Shown piece by piece: positions 9,776-19,648 of a DNA stretch of 64,000 nt (positions are counted from its first letter, which is position 1; each line of letters starts with the position of its first letter). The stretch comes from Pluralibacter gergoviae ATCC 33028 = NBRC 105706 (GTDB taxonomy: Bacteria; Pseudomonadota; Gammaproteobacteria; Enterobacterales; Enterobacteriaceae), in assembly GCF_001598855.1 (NCBI RefSeq), contig NZ_BCZS01000004.1, forward strand, positions 186,001 to 250,000, written 5' to 3'. The position numbers and the translations under genes are program-made. Under the pieces are notes generated by a model. It was given only the letters and a program-made list of their open reading frames with translations, was not told where the DNA came from and searched no databases.

Positions 9776-10034
9776 ACCAACCTCAGGGGATATTTCTCGG
9801 GCCCGTGGCCTGCTGCTGATGAATTCTCCGGCGGCGCGTTTTCTCAGTTTGAGACCGGGGCAACGGCCGCCTCGCCATGCTTAATTAATGCAATATTCAT
9901 GCAGGCCACCGTGCCTTTTGCCCTGAAGCGTGAGCGCCATCATTATCGGCAAGCTGAACGCGCTACTGCGAGGGTAATATTGCAGAAATTCTGCGCAGGG
10001 GCGCGAAAATAACCGTCATCCTGCCGCCGATAAT

Positions 10035-10047
10035 TATCATTGTGATA
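10035..10047. promoter_or_regulatory. TATCA-N3-TGATA palindrome upstream of ygfK
   Basis: TATCATTGTGATA is a perfect 5+3+5 palindrome, 150 nt upstream of the sigma-54 element. The same form (TATCACTATGATA) occurs at 29924-29936, upstream of the hydroxylase operon's sigma-54 element. Position and sharing fit an enhancer for a bacterial enhancer-binding protein. No such regulator is encoded here; E. coli YgeV is an obvious candidate type. Confidence 0.5.
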
Positions 10048-10196
10048 TTGCCGCATTATTTTTGAGAAATAATGGCGGCGATAAAAATGGAGTGATTTTA
10101 ATTCTCATTAAGCCGCTGTGAATTCATTCACACTCTGCTATCGGGATTCGACCTGCCTCACAATTTCATTATTCGCCATAACCTTATCTGAATAAC

Positions 10197-10212
10197 TGGT
10201 GTGATTGTTGCT
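10197..10212 (+). promoter_or_regulatory. Sigma-54 promoter of ygfK-ssnA
   Basis: TGGTGTGATTGTTGCT fits the full consensus TGGYRYRNNNNTTGCW at every position. It lies 73 nt before ATG 10285, which leaves a normal leader of about 60 nt. Confidence 0.8.
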
Positions 10213-10284
10213 CCTCTCTCATCACCCGTCGGGATTATTTAAACCGGCAATGTCTGTCTTATAAATATGTCTAAGGAGAGGGTT

Positions 10285-13200
10285 ATGGGAGACATCATGC
10301 GTCCCGTCCCGTTTGAGGAACTGTTAACGCGCATTTTTGATGAGTATCAGAGCCAGCGGTCTATTTTTGGCATTCCCGAACAGCAGTTCTACTCGCCGCA
10401 GGCGCCGCACCACCTCAGCGTCTTTGGCGAAGGCTGCGCCACGCCCCTCGGCCCGGCCGCCGGGCCGCACACCCAGCTGGCGCAGAATATCATTACCGCC
10501 TGGCTGACCGGCGGGCGCTTTATCGAACTGAAAACCGTGCAGATCCTCGACCGGCTTGAGCTGGAAAAACCCTGTATCGACGCCGAAGATGAGTGTTTTA
10601 ACACTGAATGGTCCACCGAGTTCACCCTCAAAAAAGCCTGGGACGAATATCTCAAGGCGTGGTTTGCCCTGCACCTGCTGGAGCAGGTCTTCCCGCTGAC
10701 CCCGGTCAAAGACGGCAAGTCGTTTATTTTCAATATGAGCGTCGGCTACAACCTCGACGGCATCAAGCAGCCGCCGATGCAGGAATTCATCGACAATATG
10801 ATGGACGCCTCCGCCCATCCGAAGTTCGCCCAGTACCGCGAAATCATGCAGCGCTGGCTGCGCGATAAGGGCTTTATCGACCGCCTGCCGCAGAGCGCCC
10901 GCCGCGAGGAGCTGGCGACGCTGGCCGAGCGCATTCCGGCCACCATGGTTCACGCCGTCACGCTCTCCACCATGCACGGCTGCCCGCCGGATGAAATCGA
11001 GGCCATCTGCCGCTACATGCTGGAAGAGAAAAACCTCAATACCTTCGTCAAGCTCAACCCGACTCTGCTCGGCTTTGTCCGGGTGCGCGAGATCCTCGAC
11101 ACCTGCGGCTTCGGCTATATCGGCCTGAGCGAAGAGTCCTTCGAGCACGATCTGAAAATTGACCGGGCGCTGGAGATGCTCACCCGCCTGATGGCGCTGG
11201 CGAAGAGCCGCAATCTGGGCTTCGGCGTCAAGCTGACCAACACCCTCGGCACCGTCAACAATAAGGGCGCGCTGCCGGGCGATGAGATGTACATGTCGGG
11301 CCGGGCGCTGTTCCCGCTGTCGATCAACGTCGCCGCCCTGCTCTCCCGCGCCTTCGACGGCAAGCTGCCTATCTCCTACTCCGGCGGCGCCAGCCAGCTC
11401 AATATTCGCGAGATTTTCGAAACCGGCATCCGGCCGATCACCATGGCGACCGACCTGCTCAAGCCCGGCGGCTATCTGCGCCTGAGCGAGTGTATGCGCG
11501 AGCTGGAGAAAGCCGACGGCTGGAACATGACCCAGGTTGACGTCGCGCGCCTCAACGCGCTGGCGGAAAAAGCGGTCAGCATGGAGTACACCCAGAAGCA
11601 GTGGAAGCCGGAGGACCGCATCGACGTCGGCGAGCCGCTGCCGCTGACCGACTGCTACGTGGCGCCCTGCGTCACCGCCTGCGCCATCAAGCAGGACATC
11701 CCGGAGTATATCCGCCTGCTGGGCGAGGAGCGCTACGCCGACGCCCTGGAGCTGATCTATCAGCGCAACGCCCTGCCCGCCATCACCGGCCACATCTGCG
11801 ATCATCAGTGCCAGTACAACTGTACCCGCCTCGACTACGACAGCGCGCTCAACATCCGCGAACTGAAGAAAGTGGCGCTGGAAAAAGGCTGGGAAGCGTA
11901 CAAGCAGCGCTGGCATAAGCCTGCGGGCTCCGGCTCCCGTCACCCGGTGGCGGTGATTGGCGCAGGCCCCGCCGGACTGGCGGCGGGCTACTTCCTCGCC
12001 CGTGCGGGCCACCCGGTGACGCTGTTCGAGCGCGAAGCCAACGCCGGCGGCGTGGTGCAAAACATCATTCCGCAGTTCCGCATTCCCGGTGAGCTTATCC
12101 GGCAGGATATCGACTTCGTGGTCAACCACGGCGTCAAGATAGAGTACGGCTGCGATCCGCAGCTGACGGTAGAGAAACTTCGCGAACAGGGCTTCAGCTA
12201 TGTGCTGGTCGGCACCGGCACCGACAAGAACAGCGGCGTCCGGCTGGCGGGCGATAACCAGAACATCTACAAATCGCTGCCGTTCCTGCGCGACTTCAAC
12301 CGCGGCGTCGAACTACCGCTCGGCAAGCACGTGGCGGTGGTCGGCGCCGGTAATACCGCCATGGACTGCGCCCGCGCCGCGCTGCGCGTGCCGGGCGTTG
12401 AGACGGCAACCATCGTCTATCGCCGCTCGCAGCAGGAGATGCCCGCCTGGCGCGAAGAGTACGAAGAGGCGGTCCACGACGGCGTCCGCTTCGAATGGCT
12501 GTGCAACCCGGAATCGTTCAATGCCGACGGCACCCTCACCGTGCGCGTGATGACTCTCGGCGAGCCGGATGCGAAAGGCCGCCGCCGCCCGGTCGAGACC
12601 GATGATACCCGCGTGCTGAAGGTGGATGCGCTGATCACCGCCATCGGCGAACAGCAGGACGGCGAAGCGCTGTCGGCCATGGGCATTCCGCTGGATGCTC
12701 AGGGCTGGCCGGTGGTTAACGCCGACGGCGAAACCAGCCGCCCGAACGTGTTCCTGATTGGTGACGTCCAGCGCGGACCGTCCTCTATCGTCTCCGCCAT
12801 CGGCAACGCCCGCCGGGCCACGGACGCGATCCTGGCGCGCGAAAATATCGCCAGCCACCACGGCAGCAAGCGCTGGAACAACGTCGATCCGGCGGAGATC
12901 TACCAGCGTAAAGGCACCATCGCCGTCGCTCTGGTCGATAAAGACGATCGCGAGGCCTTCGTCGCTCAGGAGGCGAGCCGCTGCCTGGAGTGTAACTACG
13001 TCTGCAGCAAGTGTGTCGACGTCTGCCCGAACCGCGCCAACGTCTCTATCGCCGTGCCGGGCTTCCAGAACCGCTTCCAGACCCTGCACCTCGACGCCTA
13101 CTGTAACGAGTGCGGCAACTGCGCCCAGTTCTGCCCGTGGCAGGGGCGTCCTTACAAAGACAAAGTTACCGTCTTCAGCCTCGAGCAGGATTTCCTCAAC

Positions 13201-13389
13201 AGCACCAACCCGGGCTTCTTTATTGAAAACGGTAAGGTCAACATCCGTCAGGACGGAAAGACCTGGCAGTTCTACATCACCAGCGACGGCCAGTTTGCCG
13301 GCGTGCCGCAGGAGCTGACCGACATCTGCCGCATTATCACTCACGTGCACCAGCACCACCGCTATCTGCTTGGAGGGGTTGAAGTATGA
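10285..13389 (+). CDS. ygfK: YgfK, large Fe-S flavoprotein, putative selenate-reductase-like subunit
   Basis: A 1034-residue protein (E. coli 1032) starting at MGDIMRPVPFEELL; AAGGAG lies 5 nt before ATG 10285, better than the upstream in-frame ATG at 10267. The N-terminal half resembles a dihydroorotate-dehydrogenase-like barrel. A GltD-like module follows, with Cys motifs CYVAPCVTACAIKQDIPEY and CDHQCQYNC, an FAD site [21 protein letters not shown], a second dinucleotide site VAVVGAGNTAMDCARAALR and GDVQRGPSSIVSAIG. The C-terminus has two 4Fe-4S motifs (CLECNYVCSKCVDVCP, CNECGNCAQFCP). It is thought to reduce a purine-derived intermediate. It overlaps ssnA by 4 nt. Confidence 0.95.
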   Translation: MGDIMRPVPFEELLTRIFDEYQSQRSIFGIPEQQFYSPQAPHHLSVFGEGCATPLGPAAGPHTQLAQNIITAWLTGGRFIELKTVQILDRLELEKPCIDAEDECFNTEWSTEFTLKKAWDEYLKAWFALHLLEQVFPLTPVKDGKSFIFNMSVGYNLDGIKQPPMQEFIDNMMDASAHPKFAQYREIMQRWLRDKGFIDRLPQSARREELATLAERIPATMVHAVTLSTMHGCPPDEIEAICRYMLEEKNLNTFVKLNPTLLGFVRVREILDTCGFGYIGLSEESFEHDLKIDRALEMLTRLMALAKSRNLGFGVKLTNTLGTVNNKGALPGDEMYMSGRALFPLSINVAALLSRAFDGKLPISYSGGASQLNIREIFETGIRPITMATDLLKPGGYLRLSECMRELEKADGWNMTQVDVARLNALAEKAVSMEYTQKQWKPEDRIDVGEPLPLTDCYVAPCVTACAIKQDIPEYIRLLGEERYADALELIYQRNALPAITGHICDHQCQYNCTRLDYDSALNIRELKKVALEKGWEAYKQRWHKPAGSGSRHPVAVIGAGPAGLAAGYFLARAGHPVTLFEREANAGGVVQNIIPQFRIPGELIRQDIDFVVNHGVKIEYGCDPQLTVEKLREQGFSYVLVGTGTDKNSGVRLAGDNQNIYKSLPFLRDFNRGVELPLGKHVAVVGAGNTAMDCARAALRVPGVETATIVYRRSQQEMPAWREEYEEAVHDGVRFEWLCNPESFNADGTLTVRVMTLGEPDAKGRRRPVETDDTRVLKVDALITAIGEQQDGEALSAMGIPLDAQGWPVVNADGETSRPNVFLIGDVQRGPSSIVSAIGNARRATDAILARENIASHHGSKRWNNVDPAEIYQRKGTIAVALVDKDDREAFVAQEASRCLECNYVCSKCVDVCPNRANVSIAVPGFQNRFQTLHLDAYCNECGNCAQFCPWQGRPYKDKVTVFSLEQDFLNSTNPGFFIENGKVNIRQDGKTWQFYITSDGQFAGVPQELTDICRIITHVHQHHRYLLGGVEV

Positions 13390-14720
13390 GTATCGTTATT
13401 CTGAAGAATGCGACTGCCGCACAGCTGTATCCGGCAAAAGTGTGGGAAAACGTCGATATTGCCATCGAAAACGACAAGATCCTCGACGTTGGCCCGGCGC
13501 TGAGTCAGCGCTATCCGCAGGCGCAGATCAAGGAGATGCGCGGGCGGCTGGTGATGCCCGGCATGGTCTGCTCCCACAACCACTTTTACTCCGGCCTGTC
13601 GCGCGGTATCCAGGCCAATATTGCGCCGAGCCCGGACTTTATCTCGACGCTGAAAAACCTCTGGTGGCGCCTGGACCGGGCGCTGGACGAGGAGTCGCTG
13701 TACTACAGCGGCCTTATCTGCGCGATGGAAGCGGTACGCAGCGGCTGCACGGCGGTTATTGACCACCACGCGTCGCCGAACTACATCGCCGGCTCCCTCA
13801 GCCAGCTGCGCAACGCCTTTATCAGGGTTGGCCTGCGCGGGATGACCTGCTTTGAAACCACCGACCGCAACTTCGGCAGCCGCGAGCTGCGCGACAGCGT
13901 CGAGGAAAACATTCGCTTTGCGAAAGAGATTGACGCCGCGCGGCAGAAAGGCGACCAGCCCTATCTGGTGGAGGCCCACATCGGCGCCCACGCGCCGTTC
14001 ACCGTGCCGGATGAAGGTCTGGCCATGCTGGGCGAAGCGCTGAAAGCCACCGGTCGCGGGCTGCACATCCACGCAGCGGAAGACAGCTACGACGTCTCCC
14101 ACAGCCACCACCATTACAGTAAGGATCTGCTGGTGCGGCTGGACGACTTCGGGCTTATCAACAGTAAAACCCTGATCGCCCACGGCCTGTACATCTCCGA
14201 GGCTGACGTTGAGCTACTGAACGCCAAAGACGGCTTCCTGGTGCACAACGCGCGCTCGAACATGAACAACCACGTGGGCTATAACCACCGCCTGCCGCAG
14301 ATCCGCAACCTGGCGCTGGGCACCGACGGCATCGGCTCGGACATGTTTGAAGAGATGAAGTTCGCCTTCTTCAAGCACCGCGACGCGGGCGGCCCGTGGT
14401 GGCCCGACAGCTTTGCGAAGGCGCTCAGCAACGGCAACGAACTGCTCAGCCGCAACTTCGGCGCGCAGTTTGGCCGCCTGGAAGCGGGCTGCAAGGCGGA
14501 TCTGACCATCTGCGACTACCTGCCGCCGACGCCGCTGCTGGCGGCAAACATCGCCGGACATATCGCCTTCGGCCTCGGATCTAACAGCGTGCACAGCGTG
14601 ATGGTCAACGGGGTTATGATCTACGAAGACCGGCAGTTCAGCTTCGACAGCGCGCCGATCTTCGCCGCCGCGCAGAAGGTGGCGAAGAGGATGTGGGAGC
14701 GGATGGATGCCCTGCCGTAA
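13386..14720 (+). CDS. ssnA: SsnA amidohydrolase/aminohydrolase
   Basis: A 444-residue protein of the ATZ/TRZ-like metal-dependent hydrolase group (E. coli SsnA 442). Metal and catalytic landmarks are MVCSHNHFYSGLSRG, HIHAAEDSYDVSHSHHHY, LIAHGLYI and LGTDGIGSDMFEEM. It likely deaminates or opens a heterocyclic purine intermediate in the cytoplasm, next to YgfK. Its ATG overlaps the ygfK stop in ATGA, so the two are translationally coupled. Confidence 0.94.
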   Translation: MSIVILKNATAAQLYPAKVWENVDIAIENDKILDVGPALSQRYPQAQIKEMRGRLVMPGMVCSHNHFYSGLSRGIQANIAPSPDFISTLKNLWWRLDRALDEESLYYSGLICAMEAVRSGCTAVIDHHASPNYIAGSLSQLRNAFIRVGLRGMTCFETTDRNFGSRELRDSVEENIRFAKEIDAARQKGDQPYLVEAHIGAHAPFTVPDEGLAMLGEALKATGRGLHIHAAEDSYDVSHSHHHYSKDLLVRLDDFGLINSKTLIAHGLYISEADVELLNAKDGFLVHNARSNMNNHVGYNHRLPQIRNLALGTDGIGSDMFEEMKFAFFKHRDAGGPWWPDSFAKALSNGNELLSRNFGAQFGRLEAGCKADLTICDYLPPTPLLAANIAGHIAFGLGSNSVHSVMVNGVMIYEDRQFSFDSAPIFAAAQKVAKRMWERMDALP

Positions 14721-14744
14721 TGGCGTAGCCTGATGTTCTGAGTG

Positions 14745-14773
14745 AGCCCGGCCTGAGATGGCCGGGCTTTTTA
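14745..14773 (+). terminator. Intrinsic terminator after ssnA
   Basis: A 9-bp perfect stem AGCCCGGCC / GGCCGGGCT with a 6-nt loop is followed by TTTTATT, 25 nt past the ssnA stop. It closes the ygfK-ssnA unit. Confidence 0.92.
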
Positions 14774-14898
14774 TTAGGCGATGTGGAAGCGCCGGATGCG
14801 CTGCGCAATTATAAATATCCATTCTGCAATGGGTTGTGGAATAGTTCCGTTCACTCGTAGCACTCTGCTTCTCTGTAAGAGTTTCTGCGGTGAACGTG

Positions 14899-15080
14899 TT
14901 AAGAGGGCTCGCCGCCGCCCTCTTAACAATCTCGGCTCCCGGCAACAAAAATCGCCGCTGCGCGGAACCTCAGATTATTGCTACTGGCTAATCGGGTACG
15001 GCTCGACTCGGCATCCATGCCTCGTTTCGCCTCAGCCAGCATCCATGCTGGCTGCCCCGGCCATCCGCAATAATCTGAGG
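14899..15080. repeat. Complex inverted-repeat element between ssnA and ygfS
   Basis: This non-coding stretch holds a perfect 10-bp hairpin (TTAAGAGGGC / GCCCTCTTAA, 14899-14926), then a long-range inverted repeat CCTCAGATTATTGC (14968-14981) / GCAATAATCTGAGG (15067-15080), and inside it a CCAGCAT-CC-ATGCTGG hairpin. The right arm continues into CGATTTT, matching AAAATCG at 14958, where the left arm carries a short insertion. It looks like a mobile intergenic repeat or a structured RNA. No reading frame in the gap is plausible. Confidence 0.6.
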
Positions 15081-15166
15081 CGATTTTAAGCCGGAACTAA
15101 AACCCTCAGAGTACATAGCATAAGCGCAAAAGAGTTATGGGGACACGTAGGTCGGTGCAAGCGAAG

Positions 15167-15191
15167 CGCCGCCCGACAGGAGGGCGGCGCG
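15167..15191 (-). terminator. Hairpin downstream of ygfS
   Basis: GCGCCGCCC / GGGCGGCGC form a 9-bp GC stem with a 7-nt loop, about 50 nt past the ygfS stop on the minus strand. The T-run is weak. Confidence 0.55.
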
Positions 15192-15243
15192 ATGGTTGAG
15201 GAAAGAGCAAAACCCGGCAGGCGGTGCACCGCCGGGGATACGG

Positions 15244-15720
15244 TTACAGCGTCAGCAGCGCGGCGGTCTTTATATTGCGCTGCTTCTGCAGGGCCACCAG
15301 TTGCGCTTCGGTCATTTTGCTCAGCGCCGCCGTCGGGCAGACATCCACGCAGGCGGGACCGCGGTCCCGATCGTGGCACAGGTCGCACTTCACAATCACC
15401 GGCGCCGCCCCGGCGCTGGCCTCGATGGTAATCGCACCGAACGGGCAGGCCACCGCGCAGCTCTGGCAGCCGATGCAGCGCGAGGCGTCGGCCTCGACCC
15501 GCTCGGCGCCCATCGACAGCGCGCCGGTCGGACAGGCGCCGACGCAGGGCGCGTTCTCACACTGGTGACACATCACCGGCACGCTGAGGTCGTCCAGGCG
15601 CATCACCTTCAGGCGCGGATGAAACTCCGCGCCCGGCGCGACGTGCTCCAGCGCACAGGCCACTTCACAGGTCCGGCAGCCGATACAGGCCTGCGGACTG
15701 GCGACGATAAAACTGGTCAT
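15244..15720 (-). CDS. ygfS: YgfS, HycB/HydN-like 4Fe-4S ferredoxin
   Basis: This 158-residue protein has four 4Fe-4S cysteine sets: [37 protein letters not shown] and [18 protein letters not shown]. That is the pattern of HycB/HydN electron-transfer subunits of formate hydrogenlyase-like systems. It is soluble, with no signal peptide. It overlaps the ygfT stop by 4 nt, so the two proteins are made together. With fdhF 4 kb away it is a natural carrier of formate electrons to YgfT. Confidence 0.93.
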   Translation of the reverse strand: MTSFIVASPQACIGCRTCEVACALEHVAPGAEFHPRLKVMRLDDLSVPVMCHQCENAPCVGACPTGALSMGAERVEADASRCIGCQSCAVACPFGAITIEASAGAAPVIVKCDLCHDRDRGPACVDVCPTAALSKMTEAQLVALQKQRNIKTAALLTL

Positions 15721-17657
15721 ACATCCTCCTTCTCCCTGAACAGCGTCAACATCTCGCTGGCTGCCTGGCGTCCTGCCACCATGGCGGTAACGACCAGATC
15801 GGCGCCGGTCACCGCATCGCCGCCGGCAAAGATTTTATCGTTGCTGGTCTGCGTGGTGCCGCGCCCTTTCCCGCCGGTGCAGATCTGCCCCCAGCGGTCG
15901 AGCTTGATGCCGTGGCCGCGCAGCCACGGCATATCGTGTGCCTGAAAGCCGAAGGCCATAATCAGCACGTCGGCCGGCAGCTCAAACTCCGAGCCGGGGA
16001 TCGGCTGCGGGCGGCGGCGGCCGTCCGGACCGGGCTCACCCATTTTGGTGCGGATCATGCCCACGGCGCTGACCTGCCCCTTGCGGCCGCGCTTGATATA
16101 CTGCGGCTGGACGTTAAATTCGAAGTTAACTCCCTCTTCCCGGGCGTTCACCACCTCTTTCTTCGAGCCGGGCATGCTCAGCTCGTCGCGGCGGTAGGCG
16201 CAGGTGACGCTCTCCGCGCCCCGGCGCACGGCGGTGCGCAGGCAGTCCATCGCGGTATCGCCGCCGCCGAGCACCACCACGTTCTTGCCCTTAATGTCAG
16301 TCAGCGGATACTCGGCGCTCTCCTCAAGGCCCATCACCTCGCGGGTGCTGCCGACCAGGAACGGCAGCGCCTGGATCACGCCCGGCGCGTCTTCGCCCTC
16401 CAGCCCGGCGGCCATCAGGCCGTAGGTGCCGACGCCCAGAAAAACGGCATCGTAGCTGTTGACCAGATCGTCAAACGCCACATCGCGGCCAATTTCCTGA
16501 TTAAGGTGGAAGTTAATTCCCATGTTGCTGAAGATGTCGCGCCGCACCGCCAGCACGTTTTTGTCGAGTTTGAACGGCGGAATGCCGAAAGTCAGCAGGC
16601 CGCCGATCTCCGGATGGCGGTCAAAGACGTCCACCTGTACGCCGGCGCGGGCCAGAATATCGGCGCAGCCCAGCCCCGCCGGACCGGCGCCGATCACCGC
16701 CACCCGCTCTTTGCGCGGGGTGATTTCGCCAATAGTCGGCCGCCAGCCCATCGCCAGCGCGGTGTCGGTGATGTAGCGCTCAAGGTTACCGATCGCCACC
16801 GAGCCGCCTTCGCCCTTCATCGTGCAGGCGCCTTCGCAGAGGCGGTCCTGCGGACAGACGCGACCGCAGATCTCCGGCAGGGAGCTGCTCTGGTGACAGA
16901 GTTCGGCCGCCTCGATAATTTTGCCCTCGTTGACCAGGCGGATGAAGTCGGGAATGTGGTTGTGCAGCGGGCAGGTCCAGTTACACCACGCCTTCTGTGA
17001 ACAGTAAAGGCAGCGCTCGCTCTCGTATTCGGCGTCGCAGGCGGCCAGCGGCTGATAGATTTCGCCGAAGTGCTGGCGGCGCGCGTCGGCGGCGACTTTT
17101 TTCGCCCCAATGCGCGGCGCCTTATCCAGAATCGCCTTACGCCGCGCGCCGCGCGCAGATGCCATCGGCTGGCCGAGCGCCGAGCGCACCTGGCGCTCTT
17201 TGCGCAGCGCGGCAATGCCGGCTTCGTCCATCAGGCGCAGGGCCTGAGTCGGACAGCTGGCGACGCAGGCCTGCTGCCCGGAGGGATGCTGGCTGCACAG
17301 GTCACACTTCTGCGCCAGCTGCGGGCCGTCCTCATCGTTGGCGACCATCTCAATGGCGCCGAACGGACAGGCCACCACGCAGTTTTTACAGCCGATGCAC
17401 AGGGCCTGCTTAAACTGTACGCTGTCGTTCTCAAACTGCAGCGCCTGCGTCGGGCAGGATCCCACGCAGGGTGCGTCGTTGCAGTGGTGGCAGGTGGTAG
17501 CGCTGCTGGCATTGCGATGAAAAAAGACGCGGATACGCGGAAGAAAGTCGTCGCGCTGTAGCGGCCAGCTGTCCTGATGATGTGAGGTAACGCAGGCAAC
17601 TTCACAGGCGTGACAGCCAATGCAGTTTGCGGCGTCGGCAACGATAAATTTATTCAT
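15717..17657 (-). CDS. ygfT: YgfT/AegA-type Fe-S flavin oxidoreductase
   Basis: At 646 residues it lies between E. coli YgfT (639) and AegA (659). Residues 1-180 form a HycB-like ferredoxin with four cluster motifs ([56 protein letters not shown]). The rest is a GltD-like module with [21 protein letters not shown], the FAD site [21 protein letters not shown] and the NAD(P) site [21 protein letters not shown]. In E. coli this family is needed for formate-dependent urate degradation. Read leftward from the 17658-18181 control region. Confidence 0.92.
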   Translation of the reverse strand: MNKFIVADAANCIGCHACEVACVTSHHQDSWPLQRDDFLPRIRVFFHRNASSATTCHHCNDAPCVGSCPTQALQFENDSVQFKQALCIGCKNCVVACPFGAIEMVANDEDGPQLAQKCDLCSQHPSGQQACVASCPTQALRLMDEAGIAALRKERQVRSALGQPMASARGARRKAILDKAPRIGAKKVAADARRQHFGEIYQPLAACDAEYESERCLYCSQKAWCNWTCPLHNHIPDFIRLVNEGKIIEAAELCHQSSSLPEICGRVCPQDRLCEGACTMKGEGGSVAIGNLERYITDTALAMGWRPTIGEITPRKERVAVIGAGPAGLGCADILARAGVQVDVFDRHPEIGGLLTFGIPPFKLDKNVLAVRRDIFSNMGINFHLNQEIGRDVAFDDLVNSYDAVFLGVGTYGLMAAGLEGEDAPGVIQALPFLVGSTREVMGLEESAEYPLTDIKGKNVVVLGGGDTAMDCLRTAVRRGAESVTCAYRRDELSMPGSKKEVVNAREEGVNFEFNVQPQYIKRGRKGQVSAVGMIRTKMGEPGPDGRRRPQPIPGSEFELPADVLIMAFGFQAHDMPWLRGHGIKLDRWGQICTGGKGRGTTQTSNDKIFAGGDAVTGADLVVTAMVAGRQAASEMLTLFREKEDV

Positions 17658-18181
17658 TTGCTTCCCTTTATTATTCTTAAGCTCACTTCGGGCTACGATG
17701 CAATAATCAGGCGACTTTTGTTATTTCACTCCATCGAGGCATATTTTTGCGAGTCAACTCAAAAAATAACACCACAGGCGGCCCCCAAAAAATGATGAAG
17801 GACCATAAAAAGAACTATTACGCAGCGAATGATTAATTTTACAGCGATACGGGCTCTGCGAAATGAGAATCACAACGCCTATCTGACATACCAAAATGAG
17901 AGATCTCTTATCTCATTGTGATAGCGATATTCCCGCGCTATGCCACAAATAGTTCATTTGTATGAATCCTCGCCAATTTAATATTGAACGGCGCGTGAGT
18001 TAATTCACAAATATATTCTCCGTTCCTCCCGGTCCTCATTTTTGGCACAGCTTACGCATAGCTCTCCTGTACCCACAACACGCCGATGAAATATCGGCTT
18101 AGAAAGGCACCAGCCTTCACACTATAACTTCTGACCTTTCGTCACTATCTGGAAGGGAGTTGTACAGGAGAGAGTACTTTC
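17658..18181. promoter_or_regulatory. Divergent regulatory region, ygfT / NCS2 permease
   Basis: A 524-nt AT-rich gene-free region. It contains the perfect palindrome AGAGATCTCT (17899-17908) inside the inverted repeat AATGAGA / TCTCATT (17895-17917). TATC-N7-GATA at 17909-17923 shares TCATTGTGATA with the site before ygfK (10037-10047). It lies about 120 nt upstream of the sigma-54-like element at 18043. No coding frame is supported. Confidence 0.65.
18043..18058 (+). promoter_or_regulatory. Candidate sigma-54 promoter of the permease-fdhF unit
   Basis: TGGCACAGCTTACGCA has a perfect -24 half and the invariant GG-N10-GC spacing, but ACGCA replaces TTGCA at -12. It is 124 nt before ATG 18182. 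E. coli fdhF is itself sigma-54 dependent, which makes such a promoter sensible here. Confidence 0.5.
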
Positions 18182-19648
18182 ATGAAAGATCTTGCCCAAT
18201 CTGTCACACAGACGTCGGGGCCAGTCGCTCCCGTCGATGAGGTTTTACCCTTTACGCAAATGTTCCTCTATGGCCTGCAGCATGTGCTGGTGATGTACGC
18301 CGGCGCGGTTGCCGTGCCCCTGGTCGTGGGCAATGCCGTCGGACTGCCGCCCGAACACATTATTCTGCTGATTAGCGCCGACCTGTTTATCTGCGGCGCC
18401 GCGACCATTGTCCAGTCCCTCGGGGTGACGCAGTGGTTTGGCTGCAAACTACCGCTGATCCAGGGCTGTACCTTCGCCGCCCTTATCCCTCTGATCCTTA
18501 TCGGCAAAGAGTACGGGATGGGCGGGATCTCGGGCGCGGTTATCTGCTGCGGTATTTTCATTCTCTGCTGCGCGCCGTGGATAAGCCGCCTGGTGCGCTT
18601 TTTCCCGAAAGTGGTGATGGGCAGCATCGTGACGCTTATCGGCATGTCGATTATGCCGGTCGCCGGGGGATGGATCGGCGGCGGCACCAGCGATATGGAC
18701 GGCTTCGGCGGTTACTTTGCCCTGCTGATGGCCTTCATCACGCTGGTGATTATCCTCAACGTCTACACCTTCGCGTCGGGCATGATCAAAAATACCTCCG
18801 TGCTGATCGGCCTTATCATCGGCAGCGTGCTGTGGAACTTCTTTAAGCCGCTGGATTTCCATCTTGTTCACATCACGCCCTGGATCCACCTGCCGGAATT
18901 CATGCCCTTTGGCCGCCCCGAGTTTCACATCATCCCCGTTGCCCTGCTCTGCATGGTGATGGTGGTGGTGATGGTGGAAACCATGTCCTCGATTATTGCC
19001 ACCGGCGATATTGTCGGTAAAAAAGTCGATGCCAGGATGCTGCGCAACGGGCTCAACACCTGCGGTCTGGCGACCACCGTGTGCGGTTTTTTCAACCTGT
19101 TTCCCTACTCTGCCTTCGCCCAGAACGTCGGGCTTATCGGCCTGACGGGGGTGCGCAGCCGCTTCGTGGTCTCGGTCTCCGGGATCATTCTGATTATGAT
19201 GGGCATCTTCTCGAAAATGGCCGCCCTGGTGGTGCTGATCCCGAAACCCGTGCTCGGCGGCGCCGGAATCGTGATGTTCGGCATGGTCGCCGTCTCCGGC
19301 ATCCGCACCCTCGGCCAGGTGGACTACCGCAACAACAACAACGGTATGGTTGTCGCCCTGACCCTCGGGCTCGGCATGATGCCGGTGCTGGTGCCGAACC
19401 TGTTCAGCCAGTTCCCGCCGATGATGCAGATGTTTCTGCACAGCGGTATCACTATCGGCACGCTGACCGCCATCGTCGCCAACCTGACGCTCAACGGCAA
19501 CGTGCCCTTCAAATTTACCCGAGAGACCCCGGTACCGGATCCGGCGCCGCCGGCTTCTGCCGCGCGCAATATGGCCGTCAGGACCGTCAGAATGTGGCTG
19601 CTGCTGCGCAAAGTGCAGAAGGAGCAGCAGCCGCAGGAGGGAAAATAA
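18182..19648 (+). CDS. Second NCS2-family purine permease (UacT paralog)
   Basis: A 488-residue polytopic membrane protein with the QHVLVMYAGAVAVPLVVG motif, FGCKLPLIQGCTFAALIPL, VMVETMSSIIATGDIVGKKV and the NLFPYSAFAQNVGLIGLTGVRS signature. It is clearly related to uacT at 7423 but diverged, and differs most after residue 150. Uric acid or xanthine transport is the best guess. A GGAG site precedes ATG 18182. The stop overlaps the next small ORF (TAATG), and fdhF follows. Confidence 0.9.
   Translation: MKDLAQSVTQTSGPVAPVDEVLPFTQMFLYGLQHVLVMYAGAVAVPLVVGNAVGLPPEHIILLISADLFICGAATIVQSLGVTQWFGCKLPLIQGCTFAALIPLILIGKEYGMGGISGAVICCGIFILCCAPWISRLVRFFPKVVMGSIVTLIGMSIMPVAGGWIGGGTSDMDGFGGYFALLMAFITLVIILNVYTFASGMIKNTSVLIGLIIGSVLWNFFKPLDFHLVHITPWIHLPEFMPFGRPEFHIIPVALLCMVMVVVMVETMSSIIATGDIVGKKVDARMLRNGLNTCGLATTVCGFFNLFPYSAFAQNVGLIGLTGVRSRFVVSVSGIILIMMGIFSKMAALVVLIPKPVLGGAGIVMFGMVAVSGIRTLGQVDYRNNNNGMVVALTLGLGMMPVLVPNLFSQFPPMMQMFLHSGITIGTLTAIVANLTLNGNVPFKFTRETPVPDPAPPASAARNMAVRTVRMWLLLRKVQKEQQPQEGK

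Larger units (their letters stand above)
9776..10284. promoter_or_regulatory. Divergent regulatory region, XdhC-like gene / ygfK
   Basis: A 509-nt gene-free stretch, AT-rich after 9880. Besides the sites listed separately it contains a strong inverted repeat at 10051-10079 (CCGCATTATTT / AAATAATGGCGG, one bulge), which could be a second operator or a hairpin. Open frames crossing it are interrupted or antisense and lack ribosome sites. Confidence 0.75.

Noticed and set aside
10324..12129. 600-codon minus-strand frame inside ygfK
   Set aside because: A GC-rich codon-position shadow of ygfK; no ribosome site or domain.
17861..17923. FhlA-type upstream activating sequence before the permease-fdhF unit
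   Set aside because: GAAATG occurs, but the full palindromic form known from E. coli fdhF is not there; the AATGAGA repeat is different.
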